Part shown: positions 12,201 through 23,000 of the stretch, piece after piece | Layout of the letters: each line of letters begins with the position of its first letter | Numbering within the stretch: position 1 is the stretch's first letter | NCBI GenBank assembly: GCA_002118135.1 | Contig: BDIU01000047.1 | Coordinates: forward strand, 62,001-126,000 | Reading direction: 5' to 3' | Source of the DNA: Trebouxia sp. TZW2008 | Taxonomy: Eukaryota; Chlorophyta; Trebouxiophyceae; Trebouxiales; Trebouxiaceae | Length of the DNA: 64,000 nucleotides | Notes under the pieces: model-generated | Told to the model about the DNA's origin: nothing | Databases searched by the model: none | What the model saw: the letters and a program-made list of their open reading frames with translations, nothing else | Program-made: the position numbers and the translations under genes

Positions 12201-15200
12201 GCTGGCGCTTGCGCTTGGCAGAGCTGGTGACGCGGCTGCGCTGATTGTACACCACAAAGGTGTTCAGCTCACTGTGCCGCTCCACTGGCACTGCCACTTG
12301 GAAGTGCTGAGCCAAGCTGTCCACCAAGTTCTGCAAATGCACAGCATTTCAGCTGTCTGACAATGCTCAGCAAGACTGTATGCCTTGTGCAGGGAAACCT
12401 TGAGGCAAGTGAAACAACAAAAATGGCCCAGTGAACTCAGACAAGAGTATATGCAATTTGATGTGGGCACAAGGCTGCACTTTGCTTGACTTCGCCTGGA
12501 ATACCTTGGCAGCAAGTTTGCAGTGTCTCTAAGAGTGGACACAACACTGCAGCAAAGCTGACAGCCCAAAAAGCTGCTTGTGAGCCAGATGAAACAACAG
12601 GAATTGAGACTGTGTGCACCAAGTCTCCCGCATGGATGTCAGATATGAAGCATGTGGGGACCTGACCTGCATGGTGCACTCCATCCTGCCTGCAGGAACA
12701 TTGTGCTCCAGGCCAGTGGCAGCATCTGTGTAGGTAGTCTTCTTGGTGGTGTTGAGAATCATGCCAGGCAGGGCAGCGCCCCCTCCAGCCTCCACCCCTG
12801 CCCTCACAGCTAGCTCAGCAGCCTGCAATGACCACAAATGAATGCCTTTGCTAGAGCAGACAGTGCAACATGTGCATGACCGATGTTGTTGCTGCTGAGA
12901 TGATTGTGCTGCTGTAGCTGTGGCACAGACGAAGCAGCGCTTGCTGTTGCATCTGTAGCATAAGGAAAGACATGCTTTGGGTGGTTACTGAAAGGCATGC
13001 AGATGGGATATAGCGCGCATTACTTTAAGCTTCACTCATACAGCAGGCAATAGCCAAAGTAGCACAGGCTGTTTGCATCACCGCTTGCACAATGACCCTC
13101 AGAACAAATTCGTGATCTGACTTCTACAAACATTTTGCCTGTGATTTGACAGACAATTGGGCCTATTGCCTGCTTGGCTATAATTAGCTTTGGAAACAAC
13201 AGACTTCACTAGCAACGAATCGTCAGTCTGACGTGAAAGGTGTGCATACCTTGAGGCCAACATAAAGCACATTGGTGTTGGCTGGGAAGCAGCTGTACTG
13301 ACTGCCAGGCGCTGCTGGCACATCACAGATCCCCTGCTTCTCAAACTCAGTGTACTCCACATTGGTCACATTGTATGCATGCTCCACATGACCATCTGGA
13401 TGCTTCATCTTCCTCTCCAGCAGCACATTCATGCCCTCTGCTGCACCCACCACCCGGGGGCAGGAGGCAAACCCAAAGGAGCGGCTGTCGGCGTAGCCAG
13501 CTCCAGATAGGGACAGTAGTGTAGCGTCTGTACCAGCCATGGGATTGCTGCAAGGAACATCACAGAGTCTTTGGCATCAGCTGAGATGCGACTAAGTCAT
13601 TGTACTGATCAGAAACTGTATAAACAGGCACCACAGCTTGCAAGCCAACATGGTCAGGGTCAATGCTAGCTAGCTAGCGCCAGACAGAGACAGCAGTTTG
13701 GCGTCTGTGCCAGCCATCAGGTTGCTGCAAGAGCAGATAGAGCCTCAGCACAAGCTGAGCCGTGGCAGTCTCATTGCAATGAATTGTAGCTGTTTAAGCA
13801 GGGACAAGGGCTTGCAAGCAAACATGCTGAGCCTGGACATTAGCCAGCGCTAGACAAGGACAGCAATGTGACATCAGTGCCAGCCAGTGGACAGCTGCAG
13901 GAACAAACCTCAACCTCAGCACGCTGAGCGCAGAAATAGCTGGATGATTGATCTGGCTGCATGCTGTGAGGCAAGACAATACCCAAGTGTTGGTAGTAAA
14001 GGTCTGCATTGGCCACCGGCAATGCTAATTGCAACCTCTTGCCTCTTACACAGACAGCAGTCGCATTGTGCAAGAAGCAAAGAGTTGAAATTAGCATTCC
14101 AACGGCGAATGCAGACCTTTATTACCGATGCATACGAATGACAGTACAGGAAAACAGCGTACAGCATGCAAAAGGAGCGAGCTTACAGCAATCCACACAA
14201 CAGGGCCAATACAGAAGCTGTGCATCAAGGCATAGCAACGTTGCAGGCCAACATGCTGAGGCCCCATGTGTACAGTAACAGCAGATCCATCTTCACAAAG
14301 TGTACAGACACAGCATGAGAAGGGGCTGGCATGTACAAAGTCCTCTAACACTGAGCCATTGCAGTAGCAATGTGCATACCTGATCTGTCGCACAATGGCT
14401 GCCTCTCTGTCATGCTGGTACATCCAGCTGAACACGCCCTCATCCAGCATCAGCTTCCAGATGGCTCCATGTCCACCTGGTTTCAGAATGGGTGCTAGGC
14501 CTTCAGGCACCAGCCACTTGCCATCTGCTGCGCTCACCAACGGCACCAAGGGCTGGCGAAACAACCTGCCAAGCAGCCAGACACCAGTCAAGGGCTTGAT
14601 ATCAACCTGATGAACCCCTGATCAAATCAGTACCAAAAGCTTGATATGGTGCCTGTGACAAATTACTTCTGCGAGCATATAATTATCAGAATCAGGTGGA
14701 CAAGTTCGTCAAGATTGAGATTTTCCTGAGCTGTCTGCTGACATGGATGCCATGCAGTTGTCTTCATGAGCACTCACAAGCCTTTGCAAGACAAAGTCGT
14801 GTGATGACTTTGACCTCCTGCCACACACAGGGAACTGCTGAATGCAGGCAGACCTTGTATGCATTGTGCGTTCCTACCTGAAGGACTCTTTGCCACGGCC
14901 AAACCAGTCGCAGCTGCCAATGAAGTCAGTCACTCTCCTGTGGTTATCCTTGGCATCTGAGGTCATGATGGCAATGGGGGTCATCTGCTGAACACCATGC
15001 AGCTTGTAGTACAGGTACTCCCTGGCTTGCACATCCCTGATCAGGCTCTCAAGCAAGGGCCTGCCACAGTAGGGCAGCACGGCCACTGGCAAGCCTTCAC
15101 CACTTTGAGGGTCCTTCAAGCCCAGCCTGTCACCAGCACCTGTGCAGCAAATGCCTGGTTCAATGCACGCCTGCAGAAGGTCTCACAGTGGCAATGGAGG

Positions 15201-16742
15201 TATAGGGCAGCTTGCACTTTGAATAGGAACGGGAACGTGCACCAAAGTGCATCGCTGCCTTCAGTGCCGGTACATTCAAAGCATTTGTGACTGCGATAGA
15301 CATGGCTGTGAATTAAGTACACACGCAACTCATGAGTGCTGCTCGGTTTGACCACCCGCTTGCCTGCACTGCCCACTTACCTGCACTGCAACCCCGTTGG
15401 CATGTCGTAGCTTGCAGCAGTGTGGGCACCAACACCGCTCAGCACTCGAGCGACCATGAGTGCAGCATTGGCAGTGGTGGCATTGGAGCAACAGTGCAGC
15501 TCTTGCCCTGACACGCATGTATGGACAATGCAGCTGACGGTGACTGACCTCCAAGTGGGTAGATCTCTGCCATGTGAGGCAGAGCCTCAAGCCCAGCAGC
15601 TGCTGACTCGGCAGCCAGCTGGCGCCCATTTGGGCCTGCCAAGTTGGGACCCTCTGGCATGTGAAACTTGACATCTTCACAAACAGCAGTGGACTGTGAC
15701 CCAGCAGCGCTTTGCTGACCAGCCTTCTCAAGCATGATCTGCAAGCACTTGCGATGATAGCCCAGCAGACCTCCTATGCTGTTGTAGAACACCTCAACTC
15801 GCTGTAAAGTTGCTGCTAGCTGGTTGACTGCTTCTCGAAAGCCTACACCTGTGAAGGCAGAGGCACTAATGAGATCCACCCCTCTCACAATGTGCATCTG
15901 AGGTGCAACGGAATGGGCAAAAAGAAATGAGCCAGCTGAGATGGTCAAAGACAGTTGATTGCTCCTGCACATACTAGCTGGGGGCCTTGAGCCTGCCTAG
16001 CATGCATCATCAATGAATGCAAAAAAGGGATGAGGGCATACCAGCTGCGATGGGAGCTGTGAGTACATGCTCCTGACACATGGCAGGTAGGCACAGAATG
16101 GTATAGACCTCCTCAGCAGACAGAGACACCAGCTCTTCCAGCAGCAAGTCCTTGTGTCTGCAATCAGAGATTCAGATGACAGTTCATGTGTGTACTCTGT
16201 CAGGTTGTAGCAATGACAGGAGAACAGCACTAGCGCCTTTACCTGTAACTGCTGAAAAAGGCACGTATGTCTGGCTCGTTTTGCAACGCCAGCACCTGCA
16301 CGTGGAGAACCGTTGTCATCATACATGACTCTACAGCTTGTAGCAATGAATTGCTTTTATGAAAATGACTCTACAGCCTGTAGTGATGCTTCCCAACAAC
16401 AGCACAGGTGGATACCTTGTCGTGCCAACTGTTGAGACCTTCCAGTGTCTGAAGCAAGCTGATAAGTCTGTCAACTTGAGCTTGCAACTTTCCAGAATCA
16501 GATTGCAGTGTCTCAGCGGCCTTGCTTGCAGCACAGCGCAGGACATGGCTCTGCAAGCGACGTTGCGCTGTTCTGAACTTGGCAGGGCAGGCGTTTGTGA
16601 TAAACGCACGGGCTTCCGAGCGATGTACAGGCCGCAGCCGACGGCTCGCGCAGTGCGCTGCAGGTCTATTCACACTTCTGAACTGTGCTTGACTCCGTCC
16701 GCGAACAAGCTGACATGGCTGATCGATACCAACGCTGTGCAT
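9266..16742 (-). CDS. UGP3: Chloroplast UDP-glucose pyrophosphorylase UGP3 type
   Basis: Thirteen exons: 16416-16742, 16243-16295, 16042-16157, 15549-15935, 15139-15... to 14878, 14380-14565, 13250-13547, 12667-12822, 12100-12330, 10635-10936, 10117-10196, 9736-9911 and 9266-9565. They total 957 residues with every phase matching. UGP3 makes UDP-glucose from UTP and glucose-1-phosphate in the plastid, feeding sulfolipid synthesis (known for the Arabidopsis family member). An Arg/Ala-rich N-terminus of about 60 residues looks like a transit peptide. The nucleotidyltransferase core shows AEIYPLGGAGDRLGL, LPYCGRPLLE, EGLAPILKPGGHGAIWKL and GSLRITADSVMG. The C-terminal beta-helix part includes GRSEFEASNVTL and FEVPNGYKMIV, as in UGP3. 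Intron 6 carries degenerate copies of the start of exon 7 and a long hairpin. Exon 10 carries an insertion after SVMGG that may be partly misjoined. Confidence 0.9.
10470..10500 (+). repeat. G-run tract in UGP3 intron
   Basis: Three G runs of 4, 10 and 7 bases separated by 3-4 bases lie in the intron between exons 10 and 11 of UGP3. On the + strand this could form a G-quadruplex; the UGP3 transcript would carry the C-rich complement. Confidence 0.5.
11421..11468. repeat. Short 24-bp tandem repeat in UGP3 intron 9
   Basis: CCATCTGTCATGCAAGAATT and the diverged CCATCCGTCATGCAAGGTTT follow each other head to tail, with a period of about 24 bp, in the long UGP3 intron between exons 9 and 10. Confidence 0.6.
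13548..13900 (-). repeat. Degenerate tandem copies of the 5' border of UGP3 exon 7
   Basis: The true acceptor and start of exon 7 (coding SNPMAGTDATLLSLSGAG) lie at 13547. Upstream in the intron the same acceptor-plus-exon start recurs at about 13673-13727 (coding NLMAGTDAKLLSLSGAS) and 13848-13894 (coding PLAGTDVTLLSLSSAG), at spacings of about 180 and 167 bp. The flanking intron also shares blocks such as GCTTGCAAGC. Both extra copies lack a full exon and run into stops, so they are decayed duplicates or cryptic exons. Confidence 0.8.
13992..14126 (-). other. Long imperfect hairpin in UGP3 intron 6
   Basis: Positions 13992-14052 and 14067-14126 are inverted copies, with 49 of 60 aligned positions identical, one gap and a 14-nt loop. 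Seven of the eleven mismatches become G-U wobbles if the minus strand (UGP3 sense) is transcribed, giving 56 of 60 paired positions. The foldback could be a small-RNA precursor, a MITE-like element or a structured intron segment. Confidence 0.75.
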
Positions 16743-17219
16743 ATTTGACGTCGTGGGCTTTCGCAGGTCAACAGCAACAACAGCAGCAACAACATCGACA
16801 GCAACAATCCTCGCTATGACGACAGGGGTGCACGCCCGCGTTATGGCTTCTGGTGAGGTTGACTTGCGCTTGCCCCACTGTCAGCCTGACCATAGTGCTG
16901 CTGCTGTTGTTGCAGTAACGTCAAGGCCTGGCAGGTGCGGAGCAAGCTGCAAATCACCACAGCTCAAGCTGCCACCCTGTGCTTGTTGACGGCAACGCTG
17001 ACGAGAGATGCCACACGCTCCAGCACAGATTCTAGGCAACAAATGCCTGGCTCTGCAGCCCGCGCCTAAACAGGCAAACTTCCGTAGTGCCTTCCCGCGG
17101 CGCGTTCCAGATTACTGATCATAGAAGCAAAGCGCCTGCATTGGCGACATTTCCTAGCGCAGTAGAGTTGCGCGTCGAGATCCCTTTGCCCGAAAGTCGG
17201 GGCATTCAGATCATTCAGA
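16743..17219. promoter_or_regulatory. Divergent intergenic region UGP3 / LisH-WD40 gene
   Basis: About 480 bp between outward-facing start codons. An Asn/Ser-rich open stretch on the + strand ending near 16857 is noted but not supported as a gene. No clear promoter element is visible. Confidence 0.4.
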
Positions 17220-19628
17220 ATGTCAGACATGATGTCGGATCCAGATGAATATGCTGCAGCTATTGTGCAGCAGTATATGCATGAGCATGACATGCAATCA
17301 GGTAAACTGATTGAACAGTGGCGCGCTTTTGACAAATGGCTGATCGTCGTCACACGAACAATGTTGCACAAATTACAGTGTCTGCAGCCAACATCTTACA
17401 GTCTTGGTTGCATAAACAGCGCTACAGGCTCTGGAAAAGCAAAGAGGCCGTAAGTTTGTGCCTGACTTAATGCCAAGAGGATCGATCCTGCTTGAGGTAC
17501 GTTTATGTGCATGCTGTGTCCACAAGCCATGCACAAATCATGCAAATGTCCTGTTCTGCTGATCTGCTGGAAGAGTCCACAGGTCGCCAGCAGCTGACAT
17601 TTTAAGTTCAACATTGACATGCAGATGGTATATAAACAGCTAGAAGAGCAAGCAGCTGTCAATGATTCAGGACAAGATCAACTTGCAGCAGAAGAAGAGG
17701 CTCTCCTTCATGGTGGCAACCAGGACTACCCACAGCAGCTGACTCATTCTGTAGACAATTTGCACGAAAGCAGTGTCATCTCTGTTTGTTGCTGGCCTGG
17801 CAACAACACAAAAGCAATCACAGGATCAGGCAAGTCTTCATGATGCCTCAAGCCCCTGATACAGCATGCATTGTAGTTCATGTACCTGTCATTGGGACTT
17901 GCTGCGTTGCCAATCAGCAGCCAATCGTCCCCAAAAGTACTGTCAAATGAAAAGGCAACAATCGCCGCAGTTGAAGCGTGATTGTGTGCTTGCAGGCAAT
18001 GGCCTCATTCAACTGATAGACTATGCAAGAGATGAATTTGAGTGGCAGTGCCGAACCAATGCAGGCGGCATTCTCAGTCTGGCATTGCAACCTGCTGAAC
18101 AGTACGCCTTCCAGATCATGAGCATTTGAGCATCCAAATGTGCATATGGTCATACTCATGAGAAACACACGTAGTTGATTGCCCAAAATCAAGGGCAGAA
18201 CTTTGGCCACAATATTTGCTCTGATTTAGCAGACCTGCATCACAAATTCAGCTGCACTTGTCCTGCAAGCGACCATTGAGCTCCAGGCCTTGCAATACAT
18301 GCCACATGCATGCATTCAGATCAAAGTGCTTGTCAGGTCAGTGTGTTGAACGGAATGCATGTAGCAACGCTCATCATCTGCAGAACAACATATGCAGATT
18401 GTAGAGCTGTGGATATCCACTTTGCAGCAACTGCAAGTTGCTCAGTATGCAAACATGTGTCCCTTGCATGCAGGTCACAAAGCATGCTCCTGTCAGCTGG
18501 AGCCATGGATGGTTCTGTTGTGCTACTTGATGCACACTCTGGGCAGCTTTTGTTTTGTCATAAGGCACATGCCAAGTATTGTGTCAGAGTGCGATGGAAT
18601 CCAGATTGCCGCCAGTTTGTCAGCTGCTCCTGGGATTGCACAATGTCAGTTTTCCAGCTGCAAAAGGGGGCAGATGAACCCAGCTTCAGCTTGCAGAAGT
18701 CTGAAACTTATCTCTCACAAGTACAAGATGTGGAATTCATTCCTGCTGCTGCACCGTCTGAACAGCTGGTTGTCATAGCATTGAAGAATACAAACTACTT
18801 GCGCTTATATGATCCAACCAAACTCAAGGTAAGGACACTTAATTGTGCTACATTGTCTTGTAATCGTCTGCTGATTTTCATTCGCTGCATCCTGAAATTG
18901 ATCACAAATGATCAGAACCCCAATGTGATGAGGCTGTGCAGCCTGCAGTCACAATATTGATGGTGGGGTCTGAATGCAGGAGCACTCAAAAGTCAACATG
19001 AACGTCATGGGGGATGATCATGTCTCTTTCGCAGCAAGTCATCTGGCCATATCGCCATGTCGGCGTTACTTACTAGTTTCAACAGATGGGGCGCGCATCA
19101 TCATGTTCAAGATACAAGGTACGTGGGATTATGATAGCATGCGTTCATTTTTTATCTTTTCGGGGTACGGGGAGAAGCTCTTCGTATGGGTCTGCAGCGC
19201 ATTGTGTACCTTCTGTGACTAACACGGTGAAGTGTGTACAGATTGGTCACAGACCAGAAATTTCTATGGATTGCATGTGGAAGAGAAGTTTCATCAGCCA
19301 TGTACAGCTTGGCACAGCAGCGGCTTTTACATATTTGCAGCTGCAGCAGCAGGCAGGGTTTATGTCTTTCATGTTGGCACATCTAAGGTAACATGTAACA
19401 TGACACCTGCATGATGTTGGGTTGATTGCTTTTGTGTGACAAGAAGTCCAACAATGAGCATAACTCTTGGGAAGATGCAGCTGTGTTCTCTAGACGGAAT
19501 GTTTTGTTTTGCAGGTGGAGTCCCAAATCAAGGCCCATCTGAAGAATGTACGCGCCTTGGACTGTAACCCAAAGACAAATGCGCTGGTTACATGCAGCTT
19601 CGACAAAACAATCAAAGTGTTCTCGTGA
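17220..19628 (+). CDS. LisH-like N-terminus plus WD40-repeat protein
   Basis: Eight exons: 17220-17301, 17420-17496, 17625-17829, 17996-18101, 18474-18828, 18980-19118, 19242-19387 and 19515-19628, for 407 residues with consistent phases. The first 50 residues, including DEYAAAIVQQYMHEHDMQSA, look like a LisH dimerisation motif. The rest shows WD40-type strands: SSVISVCCWP, GAMDGSVVLLDAHSGQ, CVRVRWNPDCRQFVSCSWDCT, HLAISPCRRYLLVSTDG and a final CSFDKTIKVF. Such proteins are scaffolds. I do not recognise a specific orthologue, so partner and pathway are unknown. The intron after exon 3 uses a GC donor (G|GCAAGT at 17830); taking it is the only choice that keeps the frame into GNGLIQL. Confidence 0.8.
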
Positions 19629-20039
19629 CATTTGAGGACAGTTTGGCGACTCCTGTCACTGCCCACTTTTGCATTAAAGCAGCATCTAATGTGTGCATTG
19701 ATCCAGGGATGAGTTCACGCAAATAGTAGTCAGAGCTGAAATTGTAGACCAGCTGGCAGCTTTGCATGCATGTCAAGGCCCAAGCTTGTGGGGCATGTGT
19801 GGATTTTGCATGTCTGTAAAAAACGTGATGACCGTGTATGAATTGTGCAATACATCTTCACACAGCGTCACGGTATGACTGCCATGCTAGCTAAGCATTT
19901 TAAGCCTCAATTGGGCCAATTTTCATATCTGTGAACTGCTGTTGGCCCAGAAGCTAGCTCAAACTGCTACACTGTTTTTGAACAATGAAATGCTGCTGCG
20001 CAAAATGCATTCAATTTAGGATGGTGTAAAGCAGTCAAC
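19629..20039. other. Convergent 3' intergenic region
   Basis: About 410 bp between the 3' ends of the WD40 gene and CNOT4. No coding signal is seen. A TGTAA, the usual chlorophyte polyadenylation signal, occurs at about 19814 and could serve the upstream gene. Confidence 0.4.
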
Positions 20040-23000
20040 TCATGATGATATGCGGATGTTCTGAAACTTCTGCTGTGCATGAGCCAATTGAGCGCCACTT
20101 ATGGCTAGCTGAGACTTGGCTTGGTCATATTGTTGCTGTAGCACCACCATGTCTGAACTGCCAGGACTGCTGGTACTAGCATTAGCACCTCTGCCTCTGC
20201 CCCTGGTCTGAGGACTTCTGTGAGCAGCACCTCCTTTTGTGCCCTGCATGAATCAACGCTCTTGCTCTATTTGCCGACAGATCCAAGAAGCACCAAGCAA
20301 ATGCGCTTGCAAGCAGCTGTGAACGACATTCTACAGTGGTCTGAACTTGCTTTGCAGCACATATGGCGGAGCTGTTGTATGAGTCAAGAACTCAATGCAC
20401 CATGTCTTTGGTGTGCTGAAGGCATGTTCAGTAGCAGTGATCACCAATGGTCAGAAGTCAGCATTGAAACAGCTCCTGATTGCCATGCTGCGTAACATCT
20501 TGTCAGAGTTCAGGTGCAGTGCATGACACGGCAGAGACAAGCGCTGATCAGGAAATTCAGAGCATTGCACATTGGATTCCCACCCCAGCAGGTGACCTGT
20601 TGAGGGACGAGTGATGCACAGCAAGCTTACCCGGCCCCCTCTGCGCCGCTTCCCATTCTTGGGAGGTGTCTGCAGTTCAGGAGCGCCAGCTGCATCACTG
20701 TCATTCTCAGCTGCCTTGTCTGTGGCTGTGTGGCCGTTGGCAGGGCGGGCTGGGCTAGCTGCTGTGGGTTGTGGAGGTGCCGGGGCAGGAGGTACAGCCA
20801 TCTGAACTGGCGCTGCTGAGGAGCTGCCAAGATCTGCAACATCATCAACATCATTGCAATGCTGTGAGAAACCATGAGCCTGGTGAGTACATACACAAGC
20901 AGTCAACTGCTTCATAATAATTTCGGGTTAAGCAGTCCTGCACCAGCGCAAGACTAGCCTACTGCAGCAATCTCACCATCTGTCACTGGTCAAGCTGAAA
21001 GAGCATGGCTTATGCAAAACATCAACGCCGAAGCACTGAGGGTGCAGACCATTGACGGCACGCTGCCAATCAGATCCATTCAAAGATCTAGCCTGAGGCC
21101 CTGCTGTCAAACAGATGCATGTGGGTGAAAGCAAGCGCAGCACCGGTTAGACAGATGTTTAAAGCCTGCAATGGAGTGCTATGAGGAGGCAAACAGTGTG
21201 ATGTGATGAGGATGTGCGCACCTGATTCTCGCAAGGCTGCGCTGCTGGCATTCACAATGGCAGGGTCAAAGAACGGTGATGAAGACTGTGCAGGATAGAC
21301 GTCCCAGCCTGAGGCTGGTGCAGCAGTCTGACTCTCTGGCCATGCGTGACCATTGTTCAAGCCCTGTGGTGATGACAACGAGCGTGACATCTGGAGCTGG
21401 CGCAACAGTGCTTGGCCTGGGGCGATGTCCTGACTAGCCGAGCCTGCAAGGATGCGACCAGCTTGATTTGTGACTTGTGGCATCAATGCAGTGCACTTTG
21501 TGCAGCACCATCCTCAATCACTAGAGGAACCTTTGCCATGTAACAGGCACAAGGTCTGCGGGATTGATTACGCTGAAGGCTATCTCAAGCTTGCATTGCC
21601 CAAAGCAAGCTGAAATGGCAAGAGAAAACTCAGGCCATACGCATCAATTCTTATGCATTTGCAACAAGTATGACTGTTGTTGCATTTGTGGCAAGAGGGC
21701 GCGTTGTCGAGGTGCCAACACCTCATTGCATGATCTTACAGCGACATCTATTATAGAAAAGTTTTGCCAATGGAACACACACATGCTGGCCAAATCAAGA
21801 CACAAATTGGTTGACCGTGCTAACCTGTGTGACCCATCAGAGCTGCCGCAGCTGCTGTGGATGCCTGTGCCTGCGAGCCTGGCACGCTGTGCATGCTGAG
21901 CTGAGGCACACTGCTTGAGCTAGACATGCCTAAGCTGCCGCCAAACAAGCTTGCTGGCGCTAAGCCCCCTGAGTGTGAAGGGAACAATTGATGATCTGAG
22001 TGATGCCGCTGATGCTGTGCCTGACCATTGGCCTGCCCTTGGTGACCAGGTTGTTCAGGGCCTGTAGACAAGCCTGCACTGAAGAGGGATGGACTGGAGC
22101 TGCCAGAGGTCAGAAGCTCACTGCTATTGAGCCCAGCATCCTGGCCTGCAAACTGGAAGCGTGAGCGCTGCCTGAACTGGCTCTGAGGAGCAAAGCCAGC
22201 TGTGTTGGAGAACAGGCTGTGCTGAGAGCCTGGATGGTCACGCAGGCCATTCAGCCCAGGCATGGCAAAGGCATTGGAGTGCGACTGGTACCCTGCCGGC
22301 CCAGCAGACTGTGATTGCTGCAGGCCATTTGTCCCTTGGCTGCTGCCTGCTGCATTTGGGCTGGAGTTAGACTGGGTGAACTGTGACCATTGCCTTGGCG
22401 GCCAGGGCTGAGCCTGGGGGTCATGCAGTGAGCTGGCTGAGCCGTCTGAGCTGGACTGGGAAGGGAAGGGTGGAGTTGTGCTGCCGTTGAGAGGGGCGGT
22501 GTTGGAGGTGGAAGGACCACCAAAGCCAGGCGGAGGACCCTGTGCAAGTGTTGAGCTATGTTGAGAAGAGGTGTACTTGGCAGCTTGCAGCATGCCCATT
22601 GACAGAAAGGGTCTTGAGAAGGTCGGCTTGCAAGTTGGGGCAAGATTAGCAGCAAAGAGCGCCTTTACCTAGGCAATGAACACAACATACTACAATGCTG
22701 CTGAGGCAGGCAGTGCATGCTGATGCTGTGAGCAGCTGACAGGAGATGACATCTCAGCAAACAGAGGTAGCATACAGGTCTGTGCTGCACATCCAGATCA
22801 TGACATGAGCCACAGAACCCCTAACAGCAACCACTTGCTGCACAAACTTCAGGTAACACTTATTGTGCAAACACTGCAAGCTGATTTACGACATGCCAAA
22901 CCACTGAACAAGTGGGCCTATGCATGCCTGTGCCTGTCATGCGTGATATGTATGCCCAGCATGGCTTTACTAGCACGACACTGCCTAGCCTGGCATGACT

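Noticed and set aside
16753..16989. Gln/Asn-rich open frames on the + strand just upstream of UGP3
   Set aside because: A (CAACAG)n-like tract gives open frames in several phases; no partner exon or start context was found.
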